Origin: Mytilus edulis
Lineage: Eukaryota; Mollusca; Bivalvia; Mytilida; Mytilidae
Direction of reading: 5' to 3'
Assembly (NCBI RefSeq): GCF_963676685.1
Contig: NC_092356.1
Coordinates: 43,735,601-43,799,600, forward strand
Length of the DNA: 64,000 bases
This document shows, piece after piece, positions 58,001 to 64,000 of this stretch. Position 1 is the first letter of the stretch; each line of letters begins with the position of its first letter. A model generated the notes under the pieces. The model was not told the DNA's origin and searched no databases. It was given only the letters and a program-made list of their open reading frames with translations. Position numbers and translations under genes: made by a program.

Positions 58001-61000
58001 TCAATAATATTTTAATCTAAGTGTTCACTAAATAGTATCTTATTAACATAGTTTATTACTACCGGTATTTAACACAAAGCACACTTTATATCAAATCTTT
58101 CAAATTTAACCACTACTGTAACTCTCATAAAAAGGATGTTGTAGATTAGCTAAGATGGCAAAAGAGGGGGAAAAATAACATTTTCATAGTTATAAACCAT
58201 GGCACGTTTTTAGGGTAATGTATGCATGAAATGCTGACAAAAGGCTTATGTCTATGGCTCAAAGCTTTATCTTCCAAGCCTCATCTCTACCTTTTTAAAT
58301 TCAGACATAGCACAGTGAGTTAAACATCTGTTAGATCATATACATGCATTGATAGTACATACTCATGTATTCAAGCTAACAAAATGATGTATATGTGCAT
58401 AACCATACTTGTCAAGAAAACTATTTTCATAAAGATTACAAAAGCTGTACATGGCATAGGAAAGTGTTCTGAAATATAAGGTTCAAATTCATCTACAATC
58501 ATAGATGAAAAGTCAATTTCATTTATCGTTTTAATATATCCCATTACAATAAAATATTTACCCTTCAGTGCAAACACCCACTTTGATGACATACTTTTTG
58601 ATTTTAAATTGCTAGAGGTTGGCAACTATGGTGTGTAAATTATCTACTGTGGATTCATTATTATTCTTTGGATACCAATTTTTGGGGGTTTTGTGTGTAC
58701 TTGTGAACCACAAATTCAAATGTTCAACAAATAATAAATTTTCTATAGACTTAGTTAGAAGTGATTGGTATAACCAGGAAATCAAATATTTAAAAAATGC
58801 AAGTTTTCTTCCATCCAGGAAAAGTGATACAAAAGAAAAATCAATGAATCGGCAGTAAAATATATCAAAAAAGAGTTTCCTGCTATTTTTGTTTGTTTTG
58901 AGATTCATTGGCAATAACAGGTTGACTTCATAATTAAAAATTCACTTGAATTCTGATGTATTGCCACTGTCTAAACACTTTTACAATTTCTGCCACTATT
59001 TTCAACATTTGTACAATTTCAGTATTATAAATGCTGCCAGTCATAAAATCTTTATATAATTAAATTTTTTTTTTATTAATGGTGGTCAGTTTTAAGGAAA
59101 CTTAACTGCCCAAGGTTTAATTAAAATTCTAATATGCACCATCATGTATTGATTGGGTGAACTTTTTTTTGGCAAATGACTTGAACACAGCTGCACCTGT
59201 CTTAACATGTCTTGCAGAACTGAAGAGATTCATCTTAACACACAATATTTTACATAGCACACACATAATATACATTACAAAGAGTGGTTGATGGATTATA
59301 TCATACCCTCAATCTAGGAGTAGGGACTGTGTTGCAGTCTCCATCTCTGTCCATCTGTCAGTTTGCCATCCCTTTTTCCAAAATATATTTTCTATTTGAG
59401 AAACTGCTGAACAAAATGACTTCATATTTGGCCAGCAAGTGAACAAGAGTTTTAGTAAATGTGCACTTTTCAGATCTGCCAGATTACTACTTCTTATTTT
59501 CGTACGCTTTGAACTACTAGTGGTGGTTGCTTAGGAGAGCATCATGTGCATTCCTATTTATAATGACTTGCTTAATGAACAAAATAATAATACTGGTGAC
59601 TTTTGTGTCTATTTATAGATGTGGGTGATGTGCAGCATTCCATGAATGATATGGCGGTGTCCGGCAGAAACAGCAGGTCAGAACGTAATGGTTACACTAG
59701 GTATATGTACAGGTAGTCATCACTTTACTAATACGTAACTAACTTTAGGGGCTCTTTAGGGTTTTATACATTCAGTACACTCAGTTTTATGCTATGAGGA
59801 GATTTTTCATCAGATAGGATTTTTTTCTATGTCAAGTATGTGGAGGTGGTCATATTTTATTTTGAATTGTTCGAAAAAAATAACCTAAAATTGTCTTTTA
59901 AAGAAATCAGACAGTAAAATTGCTTTAAAAAAATATTTTTGAATGATCATCAGTTTCATCATCTTTTTAACCCAAACTTTGAAATTACATCAAAAATCAA
60001 AATACATTGGAAGGAAATTGTGTGAAAATATATATATGTAGCAGAAATATCTGTACAGTTTTTGAAAATTTAAATGGGTTATTACTTCGATTTATAAATA
60101 GAATAGCAATGAGCCTGATTGTTAACTTGTAAATTTTTTGTGTTATCAATTTCTTTTAGCTTTTGAGTAAGAGTTGTTTGTATAATCTTTAACCGCAGAA
60201 CTTTAATAATTGGGGAATAGAAGACTATATCTTTGATGCTTTCTGTTAATATTTATCATACCCGTAGCCAGGGGGGTTCGGGGGTTCAAACGACCCCCCC
60301 CCCTTGAAATCAAATAAGCACTGTTAAAGTCAACGCTTTGTTCAAATTGTGACTGTTAAAGTCGAGTTCATGAGTCCAACGAACCCCCCCTTGGAAATTC
60401 CTGGCTACGGGCCTGTTTATTCACAACTTTTATGGAATGTTACAAATATTTTAGACTCTTGAAAAATTTGAAGTTGATGTATTTTTCCATCGAAAACTGT
60501 ATCTTGACTTCTAAATTCTATTTTACTCATACTTCAACCTTGGAATCCATCAGATGTTCTCTACTACTAACCTTAACTAAATCTGCACATTGCACCTTGT
60601 TTTATCCCTAGCATTATCAGTAGATAGATACTGTAATTTCAGAAATTTTTATGTACATTTATGATTGTGACATTTGAACAATGGACAACAATGTGAAAAT
60701 ATTTATTGCAATTTCAGAAAATGTTGCACACAAATATCAAAATATCAAATGCAAATCTTTATTTTTTGGAAGCTATTCTCTCATGATCAACTGTCACAAA
60801 AATAGAAAATAAGCTAAAATATCTGAATTTACAGTAGCCTTTCCAAATAGATTATTATGTCATATATGATCCTTCAGATGCCTTGCATTTCCCTGTGTTT
60901 AAGAAATTCTTCGAGTGATAGAAATCAATACTAGCTGTTCCTTTCAATTTGCAAGCATTTTTAGAAATCTTTTTTGTTAAAAAAAATGAATACACATATT

Positions 61001-63292
61001 TGTGCTTTATACATGTATACGTATACCCTATTTTATATATTGACCTAAGCTTAAGATACTGAAGTCATCACTAATTAATTTACTTGCATAATAAATGGTT
61101 GACCTATTTGCATTTTACTCCATTAGTTCTATCCCTTATATGATTATGAAGCATATCAATATCAAATTCTGCTTGAGAAAAAGTTTTTTATTTGGTATAT
61201 TTGCTTACAATTTACCAAAAATGTATCTTGTTTACTACATGTATCAGGAGACTTTTGTGTATTAAAATTCTTGACCTCTTTAGGCTCTTTAGAAATTATT
61301 TATACTGCATGCACTATACTGTGTACACATATTCTTTTTTGTCTTTTATGCATATTCACAACTTATTGAATGTTTTGCAGTTTTACTTGATAAAACAAAT
61401 GAGGCTTTTTCATATTCATAGATATAAGTAGATGTTGTTTGAATGCCAATGAGACAACTATCCAAGTCACAATTTGTAAAAGAAAAACCCTTAAGGTGGT
61501 ACCCAACACTTTTACTAAAATTAGTTTGGCTCGTTTAATTTTTCTAAAATTTTGACAAAGTATTTACTTTGACCCTTTAACAAAAATATAAAAATTACAA
61601 AAATTTTGAACAAACCATTTTATCAGAAAAATTACACTGGTTATATAGCAGTTTGACAAAGACCAAATTTGATCACTGAGAAGCTTAATATTCCATTTAC
61701 AACACAACATAATCAAAACGTTTAGATGACTTTACAGAGTTATCTCCCTGTAGTGTTAGGTACCACCTTAAACATGCAGCCTTTGCTCACAACGAACAGC
61801 AAGCTATAAAGGGACACAAAAATTACTAGTTTAAAAGTATTCAAACTGGAAAACCAACGGTCTAATCTATATAAAAATAAAAAACAAGAGACACTTATGA
61901 AATACCACAGGGTTGCATATTTTTGTGTGAATTGTATAATTGAGCTAAGGTAGCAGCTATGTCCTTCGTTAGATATTGTCAATTGAAGGCAAAATTAGTT
62001 AACCAATGAAGAAATAAGAGATTTGATATAATTGCCAACGAGACAAATATCCTCTTCAAATGAAGTGGATGTAAGCAACTGTTCAGGCCTTCAATAATGA
62101 AAAAAAAACTGTATCGTTTAGTCAGATATAAAAGGCCCAAAAATGAAAAATATGAAACAATTCAATTAAGAAAGCTAATAGCCTAATGTATAACAAATTT
62201 GATAAAAACAAATTTATATGACAATCATGAACTAACAGCAACAATTAAACTACAGGCTCCTGCCTTTGTACAGGCACATAAAGAATGTGGCAGGGTTAAA
62301 CTTGTTTGAAGATACCAACCCTCCCCAACATTAAATAGTTTTGTCATGGCACAAACTATAATCGCTTAAAAGAACTAACTAATGTTCAATTATCAAATCC
62401 ATTCAGAAAATGAAAATCAAGATAATTGAGCAAGACCAAGTGCATAATCAAAGTGATAGTCTATGGCTTTTTATGCATCACCTGACATGTAAATCAAACT
62501 TAGTCAAAATGTCACAATTTGGAATAAGTCACGATCTTAAAATTTACAAATCAGATGAACAATAGATCTAACACAGAGAAAAATCTGTCCTTTGTGAGTT
62601 GAGACATTGACACAAAGTATTGGTCAACCAATTTGTGATTAATTTTGACAGTTATTCCATTTTACAGAGTTACACCATCAGGGAGAATAGAGGATGAGGG
62701 AGACTTCACTGATTTCTTTGCTGTACCTGACAACATTCCCGAAGAACAAAGGTCAAGGTTGCAGCAACTTCAAGATGAGGTAAATCCATACTTAAATTCT
62801 GAAATTTATGCAATTACAAAAATTGAGAGGAGGTAAATTTTTCATAAGAGAATGTATCAAAAGAAAACAAATACATCTATATAAAAATTAGAGGAAATAT
62901 CTAAATAAAAATTAGAGGAAACATCTAAATAAAAAATTAGGAGAAACATCTAGATAAAAAATTAGAGGAAACATCAAAATAAGCATTGACAGAACACTAA
63001 AATGATGATGAAGGAGACAGTTTAATATACGAAAAATGGAAAAGTGATGAAGAAAGAAATATAAGATACACTAAAGAAATAAGTGAAAGACACACTTAAT
63101 TGAATAATGAAGGCACACCGAATATAATCAGTTATATCTTAAAGTCAAATTTGTGGTACATGTACAGGTTTTCTTTACATCTTTTATTGGTTCACATTTA
63201 TGAAAGAAAAAAATATGTTGTTTTAAGTGATCAGACGATATAGTTTTTTATTTCAGGAACTTGCAAGACTGCTTCAAGAACAAGAACATAAG
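38505..63292 (+). CDS. CCDC50: CCDC50 (Ymer) orthologue, 3'-incomplete, eight exons here
   Basis: Coding exons at 38,505-38,571, 51,579-51,641, 52,820-52,958, 55,469-55,562, 56,460-56,637, 59,619-59,700, 62,668-62,779 and 63,257-63,292 join with matching phases into about 257 residues without a stop; the C-terminus lies beyond the window. The N-terminus (KVNKVCQQWLVHEDGALAYQ, then HYGLNRY) aligns with the conserved CCDC50 N-terminal domain. The rest is Glu/Lys/Gln-rich coiled coil with repeated EEVAR/ELARLLQE-type motifs, as in the vertebrate protein. In vertebrates CCDC50 is a cytoplasmic ubiquitin-binding adaptor linked to EGF-receptor and NF-kB signalling. FTDFFAVPDNIPEE in exon 7 has no counterpart that I can recall. 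Intron 1 is 13.0 kb. Alternative splice sites are possible at exons 3, 5 and 6. Confidence 0.88.
38572..41540. other. CCDC50 intron 1, first part
   Basis: No gene is seen; a 94-residue ORF at 38,753-39,037 is not family-like. It holds (ACATGT)n at about 39,125-39,143, an (AT)n tract at 39,985-40,014 and an inverted family H fragment at 40,830-40,905 (GGGACTTTCCGTTTAGAATT). 40,110-40,665 looks like a dispersed repeat (AAGGGGGTTCGCGGGTCTAA, two GGTCACCG words) but has no second copy here. Confidence 0.45.
39985..40014. repeat. (AT)15 microsatellite
   Basis: Uninterrupted AT dinucleotides in CCDC50 intron 1. Confidence 0.95.
41541..41741. mobile_element. Terminal-inverted-repeat element (MITE-like)
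   Basis: Arms of about 52-58 bp (41,541-41,592 and 41,683-41,741) are reverse complements with few changes. Both hold CGAATCACAGATTATACTCC and CAATTTCCTC. The ~90-bp centre is non-coding. Outer ends begin with TGAGTA. No clear target-site duplication was found. Confidence 0.75.
42030..42225 (+). repeat. Dispersed repeat family B, 5' part
   Basis: ATGGTATGATTGCCAATGAG, GTCACCGTACGACCTTCAAC, CCCATACCGCATAGTCAGC and AAACTAACGGCCTTATAT: one of the best-conserved 5' copies. Confidence 0.85.
42226..44072. other. CCDC50 intron 1, no feature seen
   Basis: AT-rich intronic sequence. Occasional CATGTACATGTACA words. No coding or repeat structure was recognised. Confidence 0.4.
44073..44172 (+). repeat. 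37-bp minisatellite, 2.7 units
   Basis: ACAAGGTCATTTATGAATGC repeats at 44,073, 44,110 and 44,147 with two to three changes per unit, spaced by CATTGTCCATT(T/G)AGCTT. Confidence 0.85.
44198..44253 (+). repeat. 28-bp tandem duplication
   Basis: TCGATTTAGTTAAAAGGCCA plus AATATGCT occurs twice without change, at 44,198 and 44,226. Confidence 0.9.
44926..45230. mobile_element. TIR element with poly-G/poly-C ends and an internal TCCTG array
   Basis: Ends are exact inverted repeats: AGGGAGCTACCATTTGATTT, then TTATG, a G run of about 13 and CTAGGAT; the right end has the complement with a C run of about 22. The centre repeats (A/G)TCCTGCC or TCCTGACT followed by a T run about eight times. An 11-bp phrase ATCTTGTGTAA lies just left of the element and again at 45,242-45,252. 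The 96-residue minus ORF across it is low-complexity. Confidence 0.8.
45231..48427. other. CCDC50 intron 1, no feature seen
   Basis: AT-rich. A 123-residue plus-strand ORF (46,130-46,501) is the longest here; it has no recognisable domain and no splice context, and I do not call it. Confidence 0.4.
48428..48890 (+). repeat. Dispersed repeat with an internal duplication
   Basis: It starts with two GCCCCATTTAT words and GGTCTGAGCGTCC, then CTGCCTGTCTGTCCGTTTGTC. Two internal units follow (about 48,520-48,690 and 48,700-48,850), sharing TTTTGGTCAAGGTA, GATGAAG(C/T)TGAAGTCCA, TCAACTTGAAACTTAGTACA and CCCAATTTCA. It ends with AGTGGGGCACTATGTG. The build is SINE-like or MITE-like, as seen for common bivalve repeats. 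Confidence 0.7.
48891..51578. other. CCDC50 intron 1, last part
   Basis: No gene or structured repeat is seen; ORFs are up to 76 residues on the minus strand and low in complexity. Confidence 0.4.
51579..51641 (+). CDS. CCDC50: CCDC50 exon 2
   Basis: 63 bases between TTTCTTCTTTCAG and A|gtaagtc. Phase 1 at both ends. It encodes VCQQWLVHEDGALAYQLQNKE, the most conserved part of the CCDC50 N-terminal domain. Confidence 0.88.
51660..51785 (+). repeat. Dispersed repeat family B, 5' part
   Basis: GGCAATGAAACGACTCTCCA, GTCACCATACGGCCGTCAAC and AACCCATACCTCATAGTC, just 18 bp after CCDC50 exon 2. Confidence 0.75.
52062..52862 (+). repeat. Eleven-unit tandem array copying a splice acceptor and exon start
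   Basis: The phrase CCAG|TTGATTTCCACTATGG begins at 52,075, 52,148, 52,221, 52,293, 52,375, 52,448, 52,521, 52,603, 52,676, 52,748 and 52,820. Units are 72-73 bp, with two of 82 bp that carry an extra TACATGATA. Each unit holds a pyrimidine-rich CATATTATTTTCTCCAG and the coding start of CCDC50 exon 3 through ACTATA. The last unit runs into the unique part of exon 3. The final two intervals are exactly 72 bp, so they preserve the frame; the 73- and 82-bp intervals lead to a TGA. Confidence 0.95.
52820..52958 (+). CDS. CCDC50: CCDC50 exon 3 (shortest form)
   Basis: From the last of eleven repeated splice acceptors (TTTTCTCCAG) to CA|gtaagt; phase 1 in, phase 2 out. It encodes IDFHYGLNRYNRRTIRDDIP then the acidic coiled-coil start. 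Acceptors at 52,675 and 52,747 lie in the same open frame and would add 48 or 24 residues made of the repeat. The 52,820 start matches family length best because RTIRDD follows directly. Confidence 0.85.
52975..53290 (+). repeat. Dispersed repeat family B variant
   Basis: AGCGCCAATGAGACAACTTT, the AGGGTCTTCAACAGGGGACT block, AAGCTATAATGGGCCC, AAACCAACAGTCTAATC and AGGTTCCTGACTTAGGACAG. It matches 37,545-37,840 (inverted) and 61,430-61,905. Confidence 0.75.
53350..54330 (+). repeat. Tandem array of about 128-bp units with alternating types
   Basis: GAGA(G/T)(A/G)TGGCT recurs at about 53,633, 53,760, 53,891, 54,025, 54,153 and 54,281, with an earlier unit before the MITE. Each unit holds a TACTGTTAATTTT-like and a TCCATAGGTATCTC-like block. 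Two types alternate (GATGGCTTATTTTGTG and GGTGGCTGATTGTGAG), so there is a higher-order period of about 260 bp. Confidence 0.75.
53468..53622 (+). mobile_element. hAT-like MITE, copy 1
   Basis: A 155-bp element with ends CAGGTCTGTAGCCAGG and CCTGGCTACGGGT. It is inserted in the 128-bp tandem array. Flanks ATAATTTA (53,460-53,467) and ATGATTTA (53,623-53,630) form an 8-bp target-site duplication with one change, which fits the hAT superfamily. G and C runs lie next to the ends. Copy 2 lies inverted at 60,260. Confidence 0.8.
54331..54829. other. CCDC50 intron 3, no feature seen
   Basis: AT-rich sequence with no recognised repeat or ORF. Confidence 0.4.
54830..55290 (+). repeat. Diverged dispersed repeat family B, full length
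   Basis: GGGGTATGAGTCATTGAGAC, CAGGTCACTGTAATGACTGT, TGGCCTTTAAGAATTAGC, then AGGACCCTGACTTATG and GGTTTAACATGTTTATGAG keep the family order from 5' to 3' with heavy divergence. Confidence 0.6.
55469..55562 (+). CDS. CCDC50: CCDC50 exon 4
   Basis: 94 bases between TTTTTCACAG and GAG|gtaaca; phase 2 in, phase 0 out. It encodes AEEDEEVARRVTEELMSEEE..., a charged coiled coil. Confidence 0.87.
55640..55865 (+). repeat. Dispersed repeat shared with 58,635-58,855
   Basis: TGTAGATTCATTAATATTTG, GATATCAATTTTTTTAGGAT, the GAAATCAAATAT block, AAAATGCAAGTTTT and ATCCATGAAAACTGGTAC occur in the same order in both copies. Both lie in CCDC50 introns in the same orientation. Confidence 0.7.
55866..56459. 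other. CCDC50 intron 4, rest
   Basis: 56,010-56,200 (ACTGACAATCCCATCCATTA and nearby) resembles 9,720-9,790, hinting at another diverged repeat. Otherwise nothing is seen. Confidence 0.35.
56460..56637 (+). CDS. CCDC50: CCDC50 exon 5
   Basis: 178 bases from TTGCTTTCAG to GAAG|gtaatg; phase 0 in, phase 1 out. It encodes EVARTVQEKEKKKYEKYVEK... A second donor, GCAG|gtacat at 56,622/56,623, is also phase 1, so a form five residues shorter (lacking GTSDE) would stay in frame. Confidence 0.85.
56638..57524. other. CCDC50 intron 5, first part, no feature seen
   Basis: AT-rich intronic sequence without a recognised structure. Confidence 0.4.
57525..58010 (+). repeat. Dispersed repeat with two internal ~175-bp units
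   Basis: It starts near ACCCCTGCTTTGAAAAAAAG and GTCAGTCCGTCAGTCC. Two copies (about 57,608-57,775 and 57,782-57,930) of TTTTTCGTCACATTTTTCTC, AGGATTTCTGAAATTTGGTT, ATAAGTCAGCTATAC and GATGCGTTTTCAGATTCATC follow, then a GCGGTGGGGGTATCATCAGT end. The start and end (GGGGGGTATAC and GGGGGTATCAT) are in the same orientation. Confidence 0.75.
58011..58634. other. CCDC50 intron 5, no feature seen
   Basis: AT-rich; no feature beyond short ORFs. Confidence 0.4.
58635..58855 (+). repeat. Second copy of the repeat at 55,640-55,865
   Basis: ACTGTGGATTCATTATTATT, GGATACCAATTTTTGGGGGT, GGAAATCAAATATTTAAAAA, ATGCAAGTTTTC and ATCCAGGAAAAGTGATAC are in matching order. Confidence 0.7.
58856..59618. other. 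CCDC50 intron 5, last part
   Basis: 59,320-59,560 (CTCTGTCCATCTGTCAGTTT and following) has the look of a dispersed repeat but has no partner in the window. Otherwise nothing is seen. Confidence 0.35.
59619..59700 (+). CDS. CCDC50: CCDC50 exon 6
   Basis: From TTTATAG to ACTAG|gtatat, phase 1 in and phase 2 out, encoding DVGDVQHSMNDMAVSGRNSR and on. A second donor 12 bases downstream (TACAG|gtagtc, exon end 59,712) keeps the same phase and adds RYMY-type residues. Either may be used. Confidence 0.75.
59713..60259. other. CCDC50 intron 6, first part, no feature seen
   Basis: AT-rich intronic sequence. Confidence 0.4.
60260..60415 (-). mobile_element. hAT-like MITE, copy 2 (inverted)
   Basis: A 156-bp element with ends ACCCGTAGCCAGG and CCTGGCTACGGGCCTG. 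Its interior matches copy 1 (53,468-53,622) on the opposite strand almost base for base (AAATCAAATAAGCACTGTTA, GAGTTCATGAGTCCAACGAA). Flanks TTTATCAT and TTTATTCA could be a decayed 8-bp target duplication. Lying 6.6 kb from copy 1 in the same transcript, the two could pair in the pre-mRNA. Confidence 0.8.
60416..61424. other. CCDC50 intron 6, no feature seen
   Basis: AT-rich; a 79-residue plus ORF (61,192-61,431) is not recognisable. Confidence 0.4.
61425..61905 (+). repeat. Dispersed repeat family B variant, split by a MITE
   Basis: 61,425-61,490 (GTTTGAATGCCAATGAGACA, then AAGTCACAATTTGTAAAAG) continues at 61,772-61,905 (AAGCTATAAAGGGACACAAA, AAACCAACGGTCTAATCTAT). Together they match 52,975-53,190. 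The break is filled by the TTAA-flanked element. Confidence 0.75.
61491..61771. mobile_element. TTAA-flanked MITE (piggyBac-type)
   Basis: 281 bp beginning TTAAGGTGGTACCCAACAC and ending GTGTTAGGTACCACCTTAA. The 15-bp inverted ends differ at one base and are flanked by TTAA on both sides, the target duplication of piggyBac-type transposons. No transposase is encoded. The insertion interrupts a family B repeat, so it is younger than that copy. Confidence 0.85.
62015..62335 (+). repeat. Dispersed repeat family B, full-length diverged copy
   Basis: TTTGATATAATTGCCAACGA, AGGCCTTCAATAATGA, ATATAAAAGGCCC, AGGCTCCTGCCTTTGTACAG and GGCAGGGTTAAACTTGTTTG, then ACCCTCCCC. Confidence 0.75.
62668..62779 (+). 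CDS. CCDC50: CCDC50 exon 7
   Basis: 112 bases from CATTTTACAG to GAG|gtaaat; phase 2 in, phase 0 out. It encodes VTPSGRIEDEGDFTDFFAVPDNIPEEQRSRLQQLQDE. Confidence 0.85.
62873..62985 (+). repeat. 25-bp minisatellite, four units
   Basis: AAAAATTAGAGGAAA(T/C)ATCTA repeats four times with small length changes, directly after CCDC50 exon 7. Confidence 0.85.
63257..63292 (+). CDS. CCDC50: CCDC50 exon 8 (microexon)
   Basis: 36 bases from TTATTTCAG to AAG|gtaagg, phase 0 at both ends, encoding ELARLLQEQEHK. It resembles the DEEIARLL motif of vertebrate CCDC50. As a phase-0 microexon it can be skipped without a frame change. Confidence 0.8.
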
Positions 63293-64000
63293 GTAAGGAC
63301 TGTATCTTCATTATTGATAGTTCTATCTTAGCCAATGGGAAATTTGTATATTATGACATACACATATAAAGGCCAAGTTGACAAATTAATAAAACTTTGC
63401 ATGTGCTTATAAAATACCAAACTGCAAATGAATTTAAAGAAATAACAAATGTAAAATTTAAACTACCAATAGTCAAATCATCAAAATATTTGTGAAATAA
63501 ATCTATAAATGTTGAGATTGTCCATAAAATAGGCATTATTATGCAGTGCCTAGGATAGGTGACATATGGTCTGTTAGTGTGGTCTTCTGTCAGGTTAAAT
63601 TATTTTCTGTGGTATTGGATATGTAAATCAAATTTGGAGAGACTTTACCCTTTATCAATCAGTATTTTGAAAGTGAATGCCACATTAAAGATTGTCCAAT
63701 AAGACTTTATTAGGCGACAGAAATTGTTTGTCATAGTTACCTATATGTAAACATTTTTTTTATATTAAATATAACTCTGTTTGGTGAACCAACGCCTGTG
63801 TGAATAATTTCGATAGAGTCCCTGAAGTGGATACCTTGGTATGCAGGGTTGTCAAATTATGCAAATGAATGCAGCATCAAAATAATACTCCAAATTAACA
63901 ACAATACTTCATGTGGTCTGCAATTATATTTGCTATGGTCTACATGTTTAGCCTGCAAGGCAGGCTTCATCCGGACAATTTTTTTTAAATAAGGCAGTTA
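63293..64000. other. CCDC50 intron 8, start
   Basis: No further exon could be joined before the window ends. AT-rich with no recognised repeat. Confidence 0.45.

Overview
This is AT-rich animal nuclear DNA with introns, GT-AG splice sites, few coding bases and dense short repeats. It is most likely from a bivalve mollusc, and I think a Mytilus-type mussel. The reasons are a CR1-like retrotransposon with esterase, 2A-like and PHD modules, a C1q-domain gene relic, many TACATGTA words, and several dispersed repeat families that I associate with mussel DNA from memory (not checked).

Layout. 1-507: 3' part of an FkbM-family methyltransferase pseudogene. 3-13 kb: repeats and small inverted-repeat elements. 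13.9-19.0 kb: a decayed CR1-like LINE, broken by insertions of one dispersed repeat (called family A here). 19-23 kb: more family A copies. 23,221-27,732: an intact two-exon FkbM methyltransferase gene with an N-terminal membrane anchor, paralogous to the pseudogene at the left edge. 30.3-31.4 kb: a doubtful plus-strand exon and a basic, unrecognised single-exon ORF on the minus strand. 35.7-36.2 kb: a frameshifted secreted C1q-like gene on the minus strand. 38,505 to beyond the window end: a CCDC50 (Ymer) orthologue. Eight of its coding exons lie here, with clean phases, a 13-kb first intron and introns full of repeats.

The most unusual structure is in CCDC50. The 3' splice site and first ~45 bases of exon 3 are copied eleven times in a tandem array (52,062-52,862; unit mostly 72-73 bp). 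The last three units are in one open frame, so the array offers a choice of 3' splice sites that could add 0, 24 or 48 residues. The eight upstream sites lead to stops.

The genes show no operon-like relation; they are separate eukaryotic loci. The repeats show clear nesting: family A inside the LINE, a TTAA-flanked MITE inside family B, and a hAT-like MITE inside a tandem array. This gives a relative insertion order. Repeat boundaries are approximate because they were found by eye.
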